Source of the DNA: Wolfiporia cocos | Taxonomy: Eukaryota > Basidiomycota > Agaricomycetes > Polyporales > Phaeolaceae | DNA length: 64,000 nt | NCBI GenBank assembly: GCA_029448655.1 | Contig: JACCLO010000003.1 | Location: 992,001-1,056,000 of the forward strand | Reading direction: 5' to 3' | Shown here: one piece after another, positions 48,259 through 60,606 of the stretch | How the letters are laid out: the number at the start of each line of letters is the position of its first letter | Position numbering within the stretch: position 1 is the first letter of the stretch | Made by a program: the position numbers and the translations under genes | Notes under the pieces: generated by a model | Told to the model about the DNA's origin: nothing | The model's input: the letters and a program-made list of their open reading frames with translations, nothing else | Database searches by the model: none

Positions 48259-50544
48259 TCAGGGGTCAGTTTGCTTTGCACAAATTGCCTGCATAGTAAT
48301 CACTCTCATCAGAAATATTCTGCATGCTTGAGAGGTGCGCGCGCATGAAGATAGGCGCAAATCGCAAAAGCGCGTATCGCCTTGTTGACGGGATGAAATA
48401 TATTCTAAGAGCATATATCTGATCAAGAAAGCATCTTGTTCGGCATCGAAAGAACTCATGCGAGTGACCCTCCACCAGTGTTCGTTATCTACCAAGTAGA
48501 TTGGCAAGCTGGAAGTTGGATAAACACCCATAGATGTATAATAACCGAACCTGGATCTCCTGGAGTGTGTCACTGTTGGACAATCGAGTCGACAGTCACT
48601 GATAGTCAGAGACATAATGAGAGCAACAAGAAATGATGACAAACCCGTTCTGACTTAGCGACGTAGTCGTGAAATGCAGTACAGATGATTTATTTCACTT
48701 TCTGTCGGCTTGCACGCGAGTGCCCGAGGCAAAGTATACGTTCCAGACTCCAGACCCTGCAGAATATCTTTACTCAAGTGCAAAAAAGCCAAGCCGTGCT
48801 GAGTCACTGACATCATTAGATGCGCCTACTAATTGAGCTCCGCTATCATGGGGGACAATGTCTGAAACTCTCTAATTGTGGTCGTAAACCGCACTATGAG
48901 GAAGTCTCAGGTGGTTAGAAATCGCTGCATCCTCACTGTTAGATCCGCGTCCGTGCATGTCCGCTGGCCTGCATGTCTTGAGCTCCGAGTTGTCAGCGGC
49001 AAAGCATAACGCATACTGGGTTCTATACATCTGAGGCTCAGCCGTGATGGAAGAGAATGTGCAGTGCAACCAAGTGGATTTTTGGGGGTAGCTGGAATGT
49101 GAACTCTGTACACAATGTAATCGGATATTTGTGACAAAACCATCTCGCTCACGGTCAGTGCTCCTGCTAATCAAGCACATAGATACTTCTGGTTGTTTTC
49201 CATGAATTCTATGGAGAAGAGCTCGTCGATCTCACTCATATGCAAATATAACACCATTGTTGAGAGAGTATCACTGAGCTGAGTTCAAAAAGCTAGATCC
49301 CATCCCAGCAAAAGATAGATATCAGAACGGCTCTAGCAAGCAGAACAGCAAAAACCATATACTCTGTGTAGCAATACTGTGTACTTCAGGTTGCTTGCCA
49401 TGGGTCTTGGCACATGGCCTCGTCGCAGCAGATTCCCATACTCGTGTCGAGATCTCGGCTAGTCGCACATGAGTTGACATGGCGCAATTCTTGACATCCA
49501 GCATGAGTGCGGCGTACTATGGTTAGCACAGGAGATAGAAGATCACAACAAGCGCTTGAAGTGTATGTGTGGTTCAAGAGTTGTGACACAATGACAAGTT
49601 ATTTATATATACCTAGCAAGGTATATATAAACAACCTGTCATTGTGTCACAGTGTATTCTCCGAGTTCTCATTCGTACCTTCGTATGACAGCCCACAGCT
49701 TCCGCGGACGCTAGATGAATCGATGAGCCATCGATCAGCTAAGAAGATTGGAGCGGTCTGGTGAGTAACAATGTGACCTGCTAGCATGAAGAAACACTCC
49801 AGCGATGGCTAGCCTGTTGAGACACACATGCATCCAAAAGCACCGACCACGAGTAAACCTCACGATTGTGGCCACCGGGACCTCGGCCACTCCATGACAT
49901 CGATGATCGTCCACCGTCGATGATCGAGGATCCAGATCTTTAATCTGTAGGCCAAAGCGTAGCGCTTAATTGGGCGGTCTCGACTTGCTCCTATTACTTC
50001 TGTTTATTTGTGCCACTTCACTTACAATCTCTGACTTGATCTGTTTTCTCTCCCTTATCAGTGCGCCAGATATGAAGAGCAACTGAGCATAGTATGCGGT
50101 AAATGCTCCATATGTTCCGTACGTCCCGTTGACAACACTAATTCGACTTGCACATGTACCATCTCTAATGAATAATCTCTAATATAGAGAGCACGGAGTC
50201 AATGTCTACTGCTTCTCATCCAGGTACCTTCAAAGCCAAAATCATGCTGCCTTCAAATTCAAAAGAGTTGACACCTGATCGGACAACGTTCAGATCCCTC
50301 AGCACAAGCTCGGGACCTGAAGCGTGCCTCTAGCTCTGCCTCGGTCGAAATGCACATCGATACAAACTATCGCTCTTCAGAGCAGCTAGAAGCCAGACAC
50401 AAGGTCTATCTCTGACAATCTATGAAGCCCTCGAGCTGAGGATGCATGAATCAATTCAGTGTCTCGAAATGAGAAGGTATTAACGTAATCGCACGCCATC
50501 GAGTATACATGGATAAGCCGTGATGTTTTGAATATGTCTGGAGA
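48259..50544. other. gene-poor spacer upstream of the I66-like gene
   Basis: A 127-codon minus-strand frame (48259-48642) containing EHWWRVTRMSSFDAEQD and minus-strand frames at 48872-49180 show no recognisable domain; a decayed gene on the minus strand is possible. A strong hairpin sits at 49582-49651. The proximal region leads into a TATA box at 50546. Confidence 0.35.
49582..49651. repeat. 70-bp near-perfect palindrome
   Basis: The 33-base arms pair with two mismatches around the loop AGCA. The outer 15 bp (TGTGACACAATGACA) are exact; the inner part is TATATATACCT with AGGTATATATA. The outer ends TGTGACA and TGTCACA equal the termini of several LTR families here. Confidence 0.8.
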
Positions 50545-50545
50545 A

Positions 50546-50555
50546 TATATAAAAA
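50546..50555 (+). promoter_or_regulatory. TATA box of the I66-like gene
   Basis: TATATAAAAA lies about 55 bases before the start codon at 50609, a normal distance for a compact basidiomycete promoter with a very short leader. Confidence 0.65.
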
Positions 50556-50608
50556 GGCGACGCTATCCATAGGATCCAGCAGCATCGTAGAAGCTTACTA
50601 CCACCAAC

Positions 50609-51187
50609 ATGTCTCTCGACACTGGACGTTACATTATTCAGAATGTCCGCACTTCGGGGTCGCTCTTCCTACCTGACCCAAACGATGGGTCTTCTATCGT
50701 GGGTACAGCCGAGGAATCCAGCAATGGAAGGAAGGTAAGATAACTTCATCGAACTCGTCGCGTTCTCCCTCGTACTGATGAGAATGTAGTGAGGCTCGGA
50801 AATGGAAAGTACACCATCGAGAACCAGACTCATACGTCCTACGCCAATGTCGGCCCCCGCGCTTCTGTTGGCGCCGAAGTTGTTGGCAGAAGCCACAAGC
50901 AACAATTCGACATCCAAGAGACGAGGAAGAAGGACCAGTATACGTGAGCAGATTCTGTGTAACACTTAGTAAACGGGGTACTGACATCAGGACTATAATT
51001 AGTATCTCACCGACAGATGTCCAGCTTGTCTGGGGTCTCCCGGATGATCAGGAGGGAACACCTGTGAGACTATCAAACATATACAGCTAATCTGCTCGAC
51101 TCACCTCATTGCCTCGTCTAGGTCGCTCTGGCTGAGTCGTACACTGATCCTCGTAGCCAGTGGCAGTTTACCCGTGTCCGCGACTGA
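50609..51187 (+). CDS. small beta-trefoil protein, clitocypin/macrocypin-like (I66) protease inhibitor
   Basis: About 140 residues in four exons. It starts MSLDTGRYIIQNVRTSGSLF, the typical N-terminus of mycocypins, continues VVRLGNGKYTIENQTHTSYA and DVQLVWGLPDDQEGTP, and ends SQWQFTRVRD, the closing strand with the W-x-F pattern. Mycocypins are cytosolic inhibitors of papain-like cysteine proteases, thought to protect fruiting bodies from grazers and parasites. Introns are about 734-to-782-type short introns; the first must use the acceptor at TGATGAG, since the later TAG would put a stop in frame. There is no signal peptide, as in the family. It stands alone among repeats. Ricin-B-like lectins share the fold, but the three QxW motifs are absent. 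Confidence 0.7.
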
Positions 51188-51877
51188 TGCAATGTTATTT
51201 CGGTGAATGATGACCGTTGGATACACAGTTCTGGAGCTGCAAGTGTTACGCTGTCGAGACTCTACCGCAGATGTGCTCTGTACACAATGTACGAGTGTTT
51301 TCGGTCGAATTACTGTAGCACAGCTTTCTTGGTGACACGGCTTCTCAACTCTGTACGCACACTGCAAATTTTGATATCGGCTGAAGTGAACTACTTCAGC
51401 TGTGAAGATGCCAAATGCTCACGAGCGGTTTCTCAGTTACGCACTTTCCCTCACGCCGTACGCCGCATACAGATGCCACTCCTCATTTTCTCATAAATCG
51501 GCGCTTTAACTTTGAAACCGCACTAGTGCGTGCTACGTGGGTGCAGAAATGACTGGCTAGTAAGGGATCGAGCCTCACTGGATAGCATTGACATACGCCT
51601 TACTGCTACCGCAATTGAATCGTAATATGGGTGCTCCCTGAAATGTGGTGACCTGCTGTTTTACGTCCAGGATACATCGTGTGGCAAAATGATGCTGTTA
51701 TTCTCATTGCTGAAGATAAGGAGCCTCTCAGCCCATAAAGCAGCGCTTTATGTCTCTTTGTATATCTTCACAAAATGAGAATGCCTCGTGCTTGCTTATC
51801 ACTGGCGTGCTCTAAGTCGGCGAGACTGTCAATCTGAACATATCGCCTGCATGGATGATGTGAGTGCAATGACGTTA
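51188..51877. other. spacer after the I66-like gene
   Basis: Frames on both strands near 51100-51496 overlap the gene or lack protein character. No repeat or RNA was recognised. Confidence 0.4.
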
Positions 51878-52953
51878 TGTCACAAGCCAATTTCAAACCT
51901 TTAGGCACAGTACCTTTTCCAATCATTGAGAGCACCCCCTGAAGCTGGAACCCGATGCCTCAGCTAGAACCAAGCCCTACATATGAACCATCCCGGGCAC
52001 TAGCCACCAGCATCACCAGCCACACCTAGAACCCTAGTCCCAGACCAACAGTCCATCCAACCAGTCCAAAGCCCAGTCACAAAGCCATACAAGCATGACA
52101 GAGCACCATGAGCCAGGAAACACACCCAACCAAGCCGCTAAGAACCCCATCACTCACTAGCTCGCCACCTCATCTTAGCTTGACAAACCCAGCATGGCCA
52201 TCCAAGACTTATGGCTAGGACCACCAGATGAGTCCACCCAACCAGCCATCTCCAAGCACCTCCCATCTCCATGAACCACAGCCATTATGGGCTACATGGT
52301 CATTACTGACCACGGACTACATGCCATTACCGGCATGAACTATGTACGATATGGACTGTAGCCTATGGAGGCTCTAAATCCACTGCATGCCCTAGTCTAT
52401 GAGGAACACCAACCACGGGCAGTACCTATGATGTCACTGATTGCAGCTGATCATGCTCGATCACCATACATCACCCAAGGCCATTACCAGCCAGTCCTCA
52501 ATCACTAGCTATGTTGCCGATCACAGACTGCTAACCCCGCCATTACCGGCATCGGCCCCGATCATGCTAGGAACCCCAATCAATGGACTTTATGACCCAC
52601 CACTACTGGTAGACCCAATTGATGAGAACCACCGATCGTGCCCAACAGATTGGTAACCCACTCCGATCCAGGCTGAACCTGCTATGTCCTATGGACATCC
52701 CATGCCTCTGAACCATACCAGTGCCCCGATGCCATTACAGGCCACGTAGCACTTGGATTAGGTCAGCACCAATGCCCTATGGGCTGCACACCATAACATG
52801 TACAAATAGTGTAGTCTATATAATGGGCTGACAATCTTGGGTGAACCCCAGACTTGTCTTGGCCTCTTCAGCCTGAGATGCCCCAGACCAGGAAGGTGCC
52901 TTTGTGTGAGCCCCTTCCCCCGGTGTGTGTCTGAGGTTGTAGCATGTGTCACA
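51878..52953 (+). repeat. solo LTR-C
   Basis: It runs from TGTCACAAGCCAATTTC to GCATGTGTCACA. TTATG directly follows the right end (52954-52958) and occurs at 51875-51879 overlapping the left end, as if two bases of a TGTG run were lost there. It is the uninterrupted reference for the copies at 9622 and 33872. Confidence 0.85.
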
Positions 52954-52958
52954 TTATG

Positions 52959-53911
52959 GCTCGAGGAATTGGCGTGTCAATTGGGCCAGCATACGAGGTA
53001 CTAATTATGTGATTCTCAGTATTGCACTTGATATTGCACAAGGGCACTGCACGGGTGGTTCCAAACACACTGGGTGGAATCAATCAGTGTCAAGCATACT
53101 AGTGATCATGTGTAATGTAATATCCTGAGATCAAGAATGTTAAGATCATTCCAAACCAGGGGATGGTGGTGGTGTAGTGGCAAGCATCACCTCAAAGCCT
53201 TTCCCCAGGTCAGCTGGTAACACCAGTGTGGTCTGGGTTCGAGCCTGTCCTGGGTGGATTTCCATCCAAAGTCTTGCCATTGGGGGGTTCACCTAAACCT
53301 CATGTATTACCAAGCTTATTAGCTTGCCATACATGTGCATGCACCAAGCTAATAAGCTTGAATTATTGTCCTACCCACATACTGCCAGTAACACTGCAGT
53401 CGATTGCCCTTCTGGGGTGAAGATCATGTGCCTGCCCACTCCCCGTGCCACCCACCAGCACCTCACTCCCCACGCCACCAACAAGCACCCTGCTGCCACT
53501 GTCACACATGACGGTGGTGATGGCACACTCAATTCTTTACATAATCACACCGTTCTTTCACGCTTTCTAGACAACATAGCCCTATGATTCCAATGGCAAT
53601 AACTATATTTCCATAGCTCACATGCATGGGATGGACACTGCTGCCCAACAATGGATGACATCCAGCAGGTGTCTGACCTTCCAAATGTGGAACGTTATCC
53701 CACACCTAGCACACTTGGCCTTGTCACACCTCGACCTTCAGATAGCAGCATGCTTATCTAATAACACTCCTGTGTTTTATTATGACTCTTATTCGACTTA
53801 CAAATGGTTAGCCAGGTATGCACTGGAGAACATATAAGCATGTCTGATCATGACCAATGATCTATCACGTGAGCTGGTGAGCTTGAGGTCTTCCGAGACG
53901 TTTGACGATAC
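52959..53911. other. spacer with a possible tRNA-derived SINE
   Basis: At 53172-53185 GTGTAGTGGCAAGC resembles an A box and at 53236-53246 GGTTCGAGCCT a B box, about 50 bases apart, as in RNA polymerase III promoters of tRNA-derived SINEs. No clear tail or duplicate was found. A Pro/His-rich frame near 53324-53587 is probably compositional. Confidence 0.4.
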
Positions 53912-54637
53912 TTGTGCCTAACTTACTTCAACTCACTATACAAGCTCATAATTGGCTTTATTCAGTTGCATCTATTCAACATGGCATGTACCAAAGGACT
54001 CTCACATACTGCGCACACATCTGTAGGCCAGGGGTTGGGTCGGAGTTCAGCCAACAAAAACTTAAAACAATGTGACCTCTTTTTAGAGAGACAGAAGGTT
54101 AAGGAGAGGAACAAGATGAGGTCTGCAGGTATGTTAGGCATTACCTATCCTAGCGCATTTTGTAATAATGACGATCTCAGGCTCAAGCCAGCAATCTTTG
54201 GGCATCCTTGCCAAAATCCGTGGCGATCAAGTACCCATGGATGTTGAAGATGCCGAGCCAGCTGGGGTGTTCTCAGAGGCTGTTGGCAATGATGACGATG
54301 AATGGAGACCATCCCTGAGGATTTGCGTATGAACGAAGATTTCATGCATGCACTATGAGATATTACACATTTGAGGTATGTCATATGACACTTTTATAGC
54401 TGCTGCTGCTAAATATCATATGCACAGTTTTCATAGAAGAAAGGATGCACATACCTGGCACCAGTGTATACAACACATGGATGAGAATTGGAATGTGGTA
54501 CTTCCAGAAATTGCAGTAGCATATACCCACTGGTGCTATGCAGATTGTACAGAGGAGCCTGCATCTGACACACTGGCAACAACATTTGACATTTCTGCAT
54601 TCAATATTTTTATGCTTACAACCTCTGCTGTAGAGTT

Positions 54638-54846
54638 TCAGTCAACTATCTTAATCTGCCAACTGCCCTTTGCTTAAGAAATTGCAGTTGCAAGCTAGGT
54701 TTGCATGCAGATTAATCTGCTAGCTGCGGCAGATTAATCTACTGTGACAATAAAATGGTACATCCAGGATTTGAACCAAGGACCTTAGCACAGATGAGAA
54801 TAAGAGCATTGCAGCATAATTAGCTAATTGAGCCATGTGACAGCAA
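54638..54846 (-). repeat. tRNA-derived SINE copy (reverse)
   Basis: It is the reverse complement of the copy at 55131-55337, with about 85-90 percent identity by eye. It contains the complement of GGTTCAAATCCTGGATGTACC. It interrupts the KDZ relic. Confidence 0.65.
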
Positions 54847-55130
54847 TTACCTTTGACCAATCAAAATATATATAACGCAAATTTTACACACAATTTCCAC
54901 AAATCATCAAGGTAACTAACTGCTACAACAAGCATGAAGAAATCAATGATAGTGGTAGCTTGATTTACCATGCCTGACCTGGAGCAACTCATGATGGGAA
55001 AGCTGAATACACTGGAATCACAGGTCTTTAGAGGCAGATTCATTTGTATTTGTGTTATGGAAGATGTTAAACTGCCAAAATGAAGTTTACAAAATACTCT
55101 ATATATTTCTTAAAAGTGTGCAGATACTAG

Positions 55131-55337
55131 TTGCACTGTAGCTCAGTTGGATAATGTATGCTGCAATGCTCTTATTCTCATCTGTGCTAAGGCTCTTGGT
55201 TCAAATCCTGGATGTACCATTTTATTGTCACAGTAAGTAATCTGCCGCAGCTAGCAGATTAATCTGCATGCAAACCTAGCTTGCAACTGCGATTTATTAA
55301 GCGAAGGGCAGTTGGCAGATTAAGATAATTGACTGAA
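55131..55337 (+). repeat. tRNA-derived SINE copy (forward)
   Basis: The A box TAGCTCAGTTGG (55139-55150) and B box GGTTCAAATCC (55198-55208) both fit the polymerase III consensus, 48 bases apart. A 3' body ends GGCAGATTAAGATAATTGAC. The cloverleaf is degenerate, so this is a SINE head rather than a tRNA gene. Confidence 0.65.
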
Positions 55338-58019
55338 GTCCCTCCTCTGTTACTGTCCGACGTGCTTCAAGTATGCGATCAAACACTGAGGCTATAGTAA
55401 TGCATGGATATTCCGGTACCACACCAATCAACCCAACCATCACCATCTCATTAAAATCACTTGAGTTCCTATATTCAATTCGACTATTCAAAGCATCATT
55501 CAGCATAGAAGCCTTCTGCAAGCTGATGTGTTACTTGTATAAGGTACATTAGCTCATACACTATGTTGCCCGCAATCTATAATATATTTTAGATTCCGTA
55601 TAAAGCGCGCTTTCGAACCCTAGTTGCAGACGCGTTTGAGCTATATCTTGGCATGTGTCACATTGTTGACAAGCAAGTACTCACTGCACTCGGACGCAAC
55701 TCTCCAAACTGGTGTATTTTGTATGGCTGTCCAGCTTGTGGCTATGAGGTATGTAGGGATCCCCAAATTGCCTTTGAATCTCTCATGTCATCTCACAGCT
55801 TATTGGGGAGCCTGCTCTGAAGTGGAAGAGGCTCATATGTATGGATGGTAACGATTCTTTCAAGCACCTCGCTCCATTCGACAACAGGATGCAAGGAGAT
55901 ATCCGAATCCTCGAGGAAAGCAACTACTTCTTAGCACAGGACTTTGTTAACCAGTATGCAAATGAGGTGCAATCTTGTAAGCGCAGACCAAATGATTCAT
56001 GGGCGGAATATGCAGAGGAGGAGGGCAACGATGCAGAGGAGGGTACTCAAAACATGACTGAAGGTGACCTGATGGATGGAGCCATTGATTGCCTGGATTA
56101 CGAACCATGTACGAAGAACTGGAAGGCAGTGGTGTCTGATGAGAAAGAAAATGTGGGCAATTTTTGATGAGACCGGGATCTTTGCCAGTGCATGCAGACA
56201 CGGATTTATTCTGTGGCTCATGGACATGGTACGAAGTGGAGAACTGTAAGCATGCATTATTATAGTGAACTATGGCTAACTAATTGCATAGAGCCAAATA
56301 TCCCCTGGAAATTGTATCAAAATCACTCAATGTATTTGGCGAACGCGTACTTGTGGGATACGACATTGGATGCGAGTTTGAGGGGACTATATGACGCAGT
56401 TCTCTTGGATGGAGATGGAAAGAGACAAACTGCAGATGCTGTGTGAATGCCTTCCATGGATATAGATATACTCACTGCTATCCATGTCAGACGTGCAACC
56501 ATCCAAACGTCATTGAAGGTGCAGGCATCAAGGATCTCGAGACACTGGAGAGAATATTCAGTGCATCCAACAATCTTGCCTCTGTCACTCAACATGCATC
56601 GGTGTATTTCCGACACGTTCTAATTGACACTTACTTCAAAAAATGGGATGAAGAAAAATATCCAAACCTGAGCACTATGATCTTCAATAATTACAGGCAG
56701 GCTCTAGACATCTTGGACTCAGAATCTACAGCTCTGAAAGAAGCACTGGACTCACTAGGCATCACACTGGATCAGATACACACATGTCATGAAGAGGAGT
56801 GCTCCTGTTTTCAGCAGCTCGAGCACAAGAACGACACTAATTTACACATGGTTGCCTACATCGAGGTGTTACAAGAGCTATGTGCAGTAGTGGCTGAACT
56901 TGAAGGCATCTCTTCGAAGTTCTATCGTGCTGCCCCCGCTGAATTACGTTTCACTCCTCCAATTGCCAGCTCAGTCGACTATAATGCTGAATTGTCTTGC
57001 ATGTGAAAGCTGGAGACTTGGCGTAAAATCCTATGCAAATGACATGCTACATTAACATGTGAGGTTACAGAATGGAGGTTCACATGGGAATTGCCAGGCG
57101 GTGGGAAGTAACGGATCAGCAATACATCGACGCAGTAAGCTACATGACAAATAGGCAGTATAATAAGGCATTGGACAATCTCCAGTGCCTTGTAATCCAA
57201 CACCTGTTTGAATTACACAGGATGAACATATCACAGATGAGTAAGTGCTGTGGCTTTCATATGATTGTAATTAACGATTGATCTGTTTCAAGGATATCGC
57301 ACACGAACATACATTGCTATATTGCTGCAAGCACAATCAAAAGCCATTCGAAACGCCATCAAGATATACAATCAGGCTGCTTTGAAGCTGGATCCCCTGA
57401 ATCCCACTGTTGACTGGGAAAGAGTATCCCACTACAATTTCCTGGAGGACTTTCACCTGTCAAGAGATACTCACAACAGTGTGATGGACAAACCATGGAC
57501 ACAGCCTGCGATTCGTGAGACAATGAAACAAGCATGGTGGATTGAACGTGTGCAAGAGAAAATCGAGCATTGTAACATCAAGGTGCTCCGCCTGCACATG
57601 TCCATTCATGACGAAGAGGCTCATTTTTCGGATGTCCTTGCACGTCTCAAAGCTGAGCAGTCGAGGGTATACGGAGCAGTAGCCAAGTATTGTGAATGCC
57701 ACAGGAACATAAACGCACGGCATCTAGATCAACTTGAAAAGCTATATGAACTAAAAAGATTTACGGGCATACCTTACCCTGGCACTCATAACCACGCTGC
57801 GGCAGTAGGTGTTCGTGTATTCCCTGCAGACGTGATTAATCGAGGAGATGACCGGCCTGCTATGGAACGCACAAGCATACTCACAGGAGGGATTCTGGAT
57901 GCTGAGGATGCTGAGGCAGATGCAATAAATGATGAGGGCAAAGTGGATATGGGGGCATTAGTAGATTTTGTGTCAAATCTTGCGATGTAGAATTAATGCA
58001 CGACTCAACTTTAATCTGC

Positions 58020-58385
58020 AACTACAAAGGATGGGAATCATCATCAGACACAGGAGCATTATGAGGGTGTGTATCTGAAGCAGAGGAAATAAATCTGCAA
58101 CCACAAAGAATGGGAATAATAATGCACAACTCAACTTTAATGCTACATGCAATAGAGAGCTCGTGACTCTGGACACGTGTAAATTACTTTACTGTAACAA
58201 AATAAACTATTAGTCACTGTACTATGCACCGGATGAAAAGATGGGGATTAACTATGTGTGCATGTGAAGTTTGAAAGGATGTACCTTGAGATGCATGGTT
58301 GATCGAGGGGCGATGTGAGACACAACTGCTGCAGCTTGACGTGACTGCTTGACATGACTGCTTGATGTGACTGCTGCAGCTTGAC
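58020..58385. other. spacer between KDZ relic and the next gene
   Basis: It contains a diverged direct repeat (AATCTGCAACCACAAAG at about 58012 and 58092) and repeated GACTGCTTGA/GACTGCTGCAGC motifs near 58330-58385. No gene was recognised. Confidence 0.4.
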
Positions 58386-59178
58386 ATGGCTGTCTGTTCG
58401 ACATGTCTACTCTGTCGCACAGTGCCCAATCAACCACTCTTGCTTAAGCTATACCTGCCTGCCCACCCTGCTCATATCTACCTCACCCACAAGACTTCCG
58501 GTACCGATGAGATGCATTTCATATTGAGCTCGAAGAGCGGTGCATTCACTGAACAAGAATATGCTCACCTCCTCATTCTCGACATAACTCCCCAACAAGC
58601 TTATAGCCATATTTCAGAACTACCATATCTTCTAACCATGGATAGCCAATGCATCGTACTTGGAGGCTCAAAGGCTGGGATTTATAATGTGCAGTACATG
58701 AGTTTATGTATTAATTACTACATAGCAACTCACCAGCATGTGTGCGAAGCCCTCGTGAACTTGCAGAAAACAAGTATTCTTACCCATTTCCAATTGTCAT
58801 ACATTGCAATAATCAGAGGGAGGCCGACAAGCTTTTTGAACTGCAAGTCAGGTATTTCCACAATGCAACAACAGAAGACCCACCTGCACATACTGTCGTG
58901 CAGATTGTTACAAGCATTCTGAAATCCCTAGCAGTCAAGGACATCGAGGACTATCTGGATGCTAAGGCTTTTTATGCCATACTTTATGGTTGCAAGACAG
59001 GGATCTGGTTCAGATGGTGCAATTGCCTTGGCAACTTGCCTGGGTATTGCAGAACTCACCGATGTGATATTGGCAGGGAATCAATCGAGCCTCTTGTCAA
59101 AGGACTCAGTGGCCAGAAGAACATGTCGTTCCAAAATCTTGGTGAGGCGATATGTTATTACTGCTACAAAGGGAGGCC

Positions 59179-59717
59179 TGTTACGGTCTGCACAGGGACT
59201 ACTGAATATCTTTACAGACGCCTCACTGGAGGGAGGGACTTAGCATTCAACTGCTTTATCACGGGCCCTATTCTGGGGATCCCCGCTCAGCCAGTGACCC
59301 TCGTTTGTATATCAACCCTATGCCCATAGTCTTGTGACATATCAGGTTCTAGTTGATATCTTGTGTCTAACCACAGGACTTCTACAATTCAGCCACTGTT
59401 GCACTCAACCACGGCACTTCATTATTGTTATCTTAACATGCTAGCCTTATGGACTTAGTGGTAGCAGTACCAAGGACACTATGACCCCGATTACAGAATC
59501 GTAGTATAAAACTTGATGTAAATACCGGTTGAGTTCCTCAGCTCGACCTTGTTGAATTACAAGGATCTTATACTCATTCTCAAAGGCCTGAGCAATTAAG
59601 CCCGCAGCTTGTATATCGATGCTCTGACTCTGCTGAGTCCGACAAGTAGTGCACTACTTGATACGCTGAGTAACTCAACTTAGTTATTTCATCTGAACGG
59701 ATATTCGATCTGTAACA
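59179..59717 (+). repeat. solo LTR-B
   Basis: 539 bases from TGTTACGGTCTGCACAGG to GATCTGTAACA. Its duplication AGGCC is at 59174-59178 and 60200-60204, the latter displaced by the LTR-F inserted three bases downstream. Confidence 0.85.
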
Positions 59718-59720
59718 AGG

Positions 59721-60197
59721 TGACCCAAATACTCTGGGTCATCCCTCTTTACACCTAACACCCACTCAACTCCTTTAGCCAGTGCCCTACCGACTAAGTC
59801 GACGTAGAGGTGACAAGGCCCTAGTTGAGGTCGAGGTGCTTTCAGACTAGCGAGTCGAGACACGCAGCAGAGATGGAGTAGATGTGCCCTAAGGCATGGT
59901 ACAAGATTGATGAGTCTGAGGTTCACCTCAGACGCTAGGGTTTATATACATGATAGTAGTGTGGTAGTACTAAGTGACTACCCTTGTCCTAAAGCGACAT
60001 GGCCTGTGCGCATGCACCTAACGATCACGGTACTTCTAGGTTTATGTAATCTATCATGTGGTATGTTTGCTAGCCACGCGCTAACTAGTTAGGGGTGGTG
60101 ACACTGTAAGACGTCACCTGATGATGTATCCAGGAAGTCGAGAGTTCAACCCCCAGTGTAACCATATATGTGAGGCATCACAGAAATTGTTGTGACA
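59721..60197 (+). repeat. solo LTR-F inserted in the target duplication of LTR-B
   Basis: 477 bases from TGACCCAAATAC to TTGTTGTGACA, with the perfect duplication CAAGG at 59716-59720 and 60198-60202. It landed across the right LTR-B boundary. Confidence 0.85.
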
Positions 60198-60606
60198 CAA
60201 GGCCTACGTTGGACATGGAAGACGATGCCTATTGGTATCCAGAGCTACAGGCAGAAGGTATGACACTACAACTTTGATGTATTGCTGCTCTATTCTCATG
60301 TAATGTTAGATAACAGGCATATCAAACGTTCAGAATGAAGCGGGGGCAGGGATTGTCGGCGTGGTGATGCAGCTGACAGGTATGCATTCAATTTCAGAAG
60401 TCTCCAAGCTTGTACATAGCTTCTCTTTCCCAGGCTTGCCTATCTCACCTCCCTTAGAGAGTTGTGCTGCTGGGAACACCGACGCAACGCACGATGTTCC
60501 ATTGGCTGCTTCAACTCGGGTCAACACAAATGATGTTATGCCTTCAAACCCTGTTCACATGATCTCACCACCTCTGATGATTCCTCCCCATCCTGCTTTG
60601 CTGCGT

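Larger units (their letters stand above)
53912..57990 (+). pseudogene. KDZ-type (Kyakuja-Dileera-Zisupton) transposase relic
   Basis: Exons read through the conserved parts of fungal KDZ transposases: a basic N-terminus, NDDDEW, then FHRRKDAHTWHQCIQHMDEN and FDISAFNIFMLTTSAV. IPYKARFRTLVADAFELYLG follows, then ALGRNSPNWCILYGCPACGY with its cysteines, KRLICMDGNDSFKHL (first catalytic Asp), IFDETGIFASACRHGFILWL and VGYDIGCEFEG (second Asp). After these come CVNAFHGY and TCNHPNVIEGAGIKDLETLE, then SVYFRHVLIDTYFKKWDEEK, and a C-terminal domain from 57072 to TAG at 57990. Short introns are retained. A SINE-bounded segment and an inverted piece interrupt it at 54638-55530, and there are frameshifts near 56240-56450, so it is dead. 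KDZ elements in fungi are often associated with TET/JBP genes; none was found here. Confidence 0.8.

Noticed and set aside
48259..49180. A minus-strand gene related to the I66-like protein
   Set aside because: One frame has a W-rich beta-strand-like segment, but I could not join exons into a family match; left as unassigned spacer.
54750..54846. A tRNA gene on the minus strand
   Set aside because: Good A and B boxes, but the arms do not form a cloverleaf, and the same sequence recurs at 55131 with a shared non-tRNA tail. It is a SINE head.
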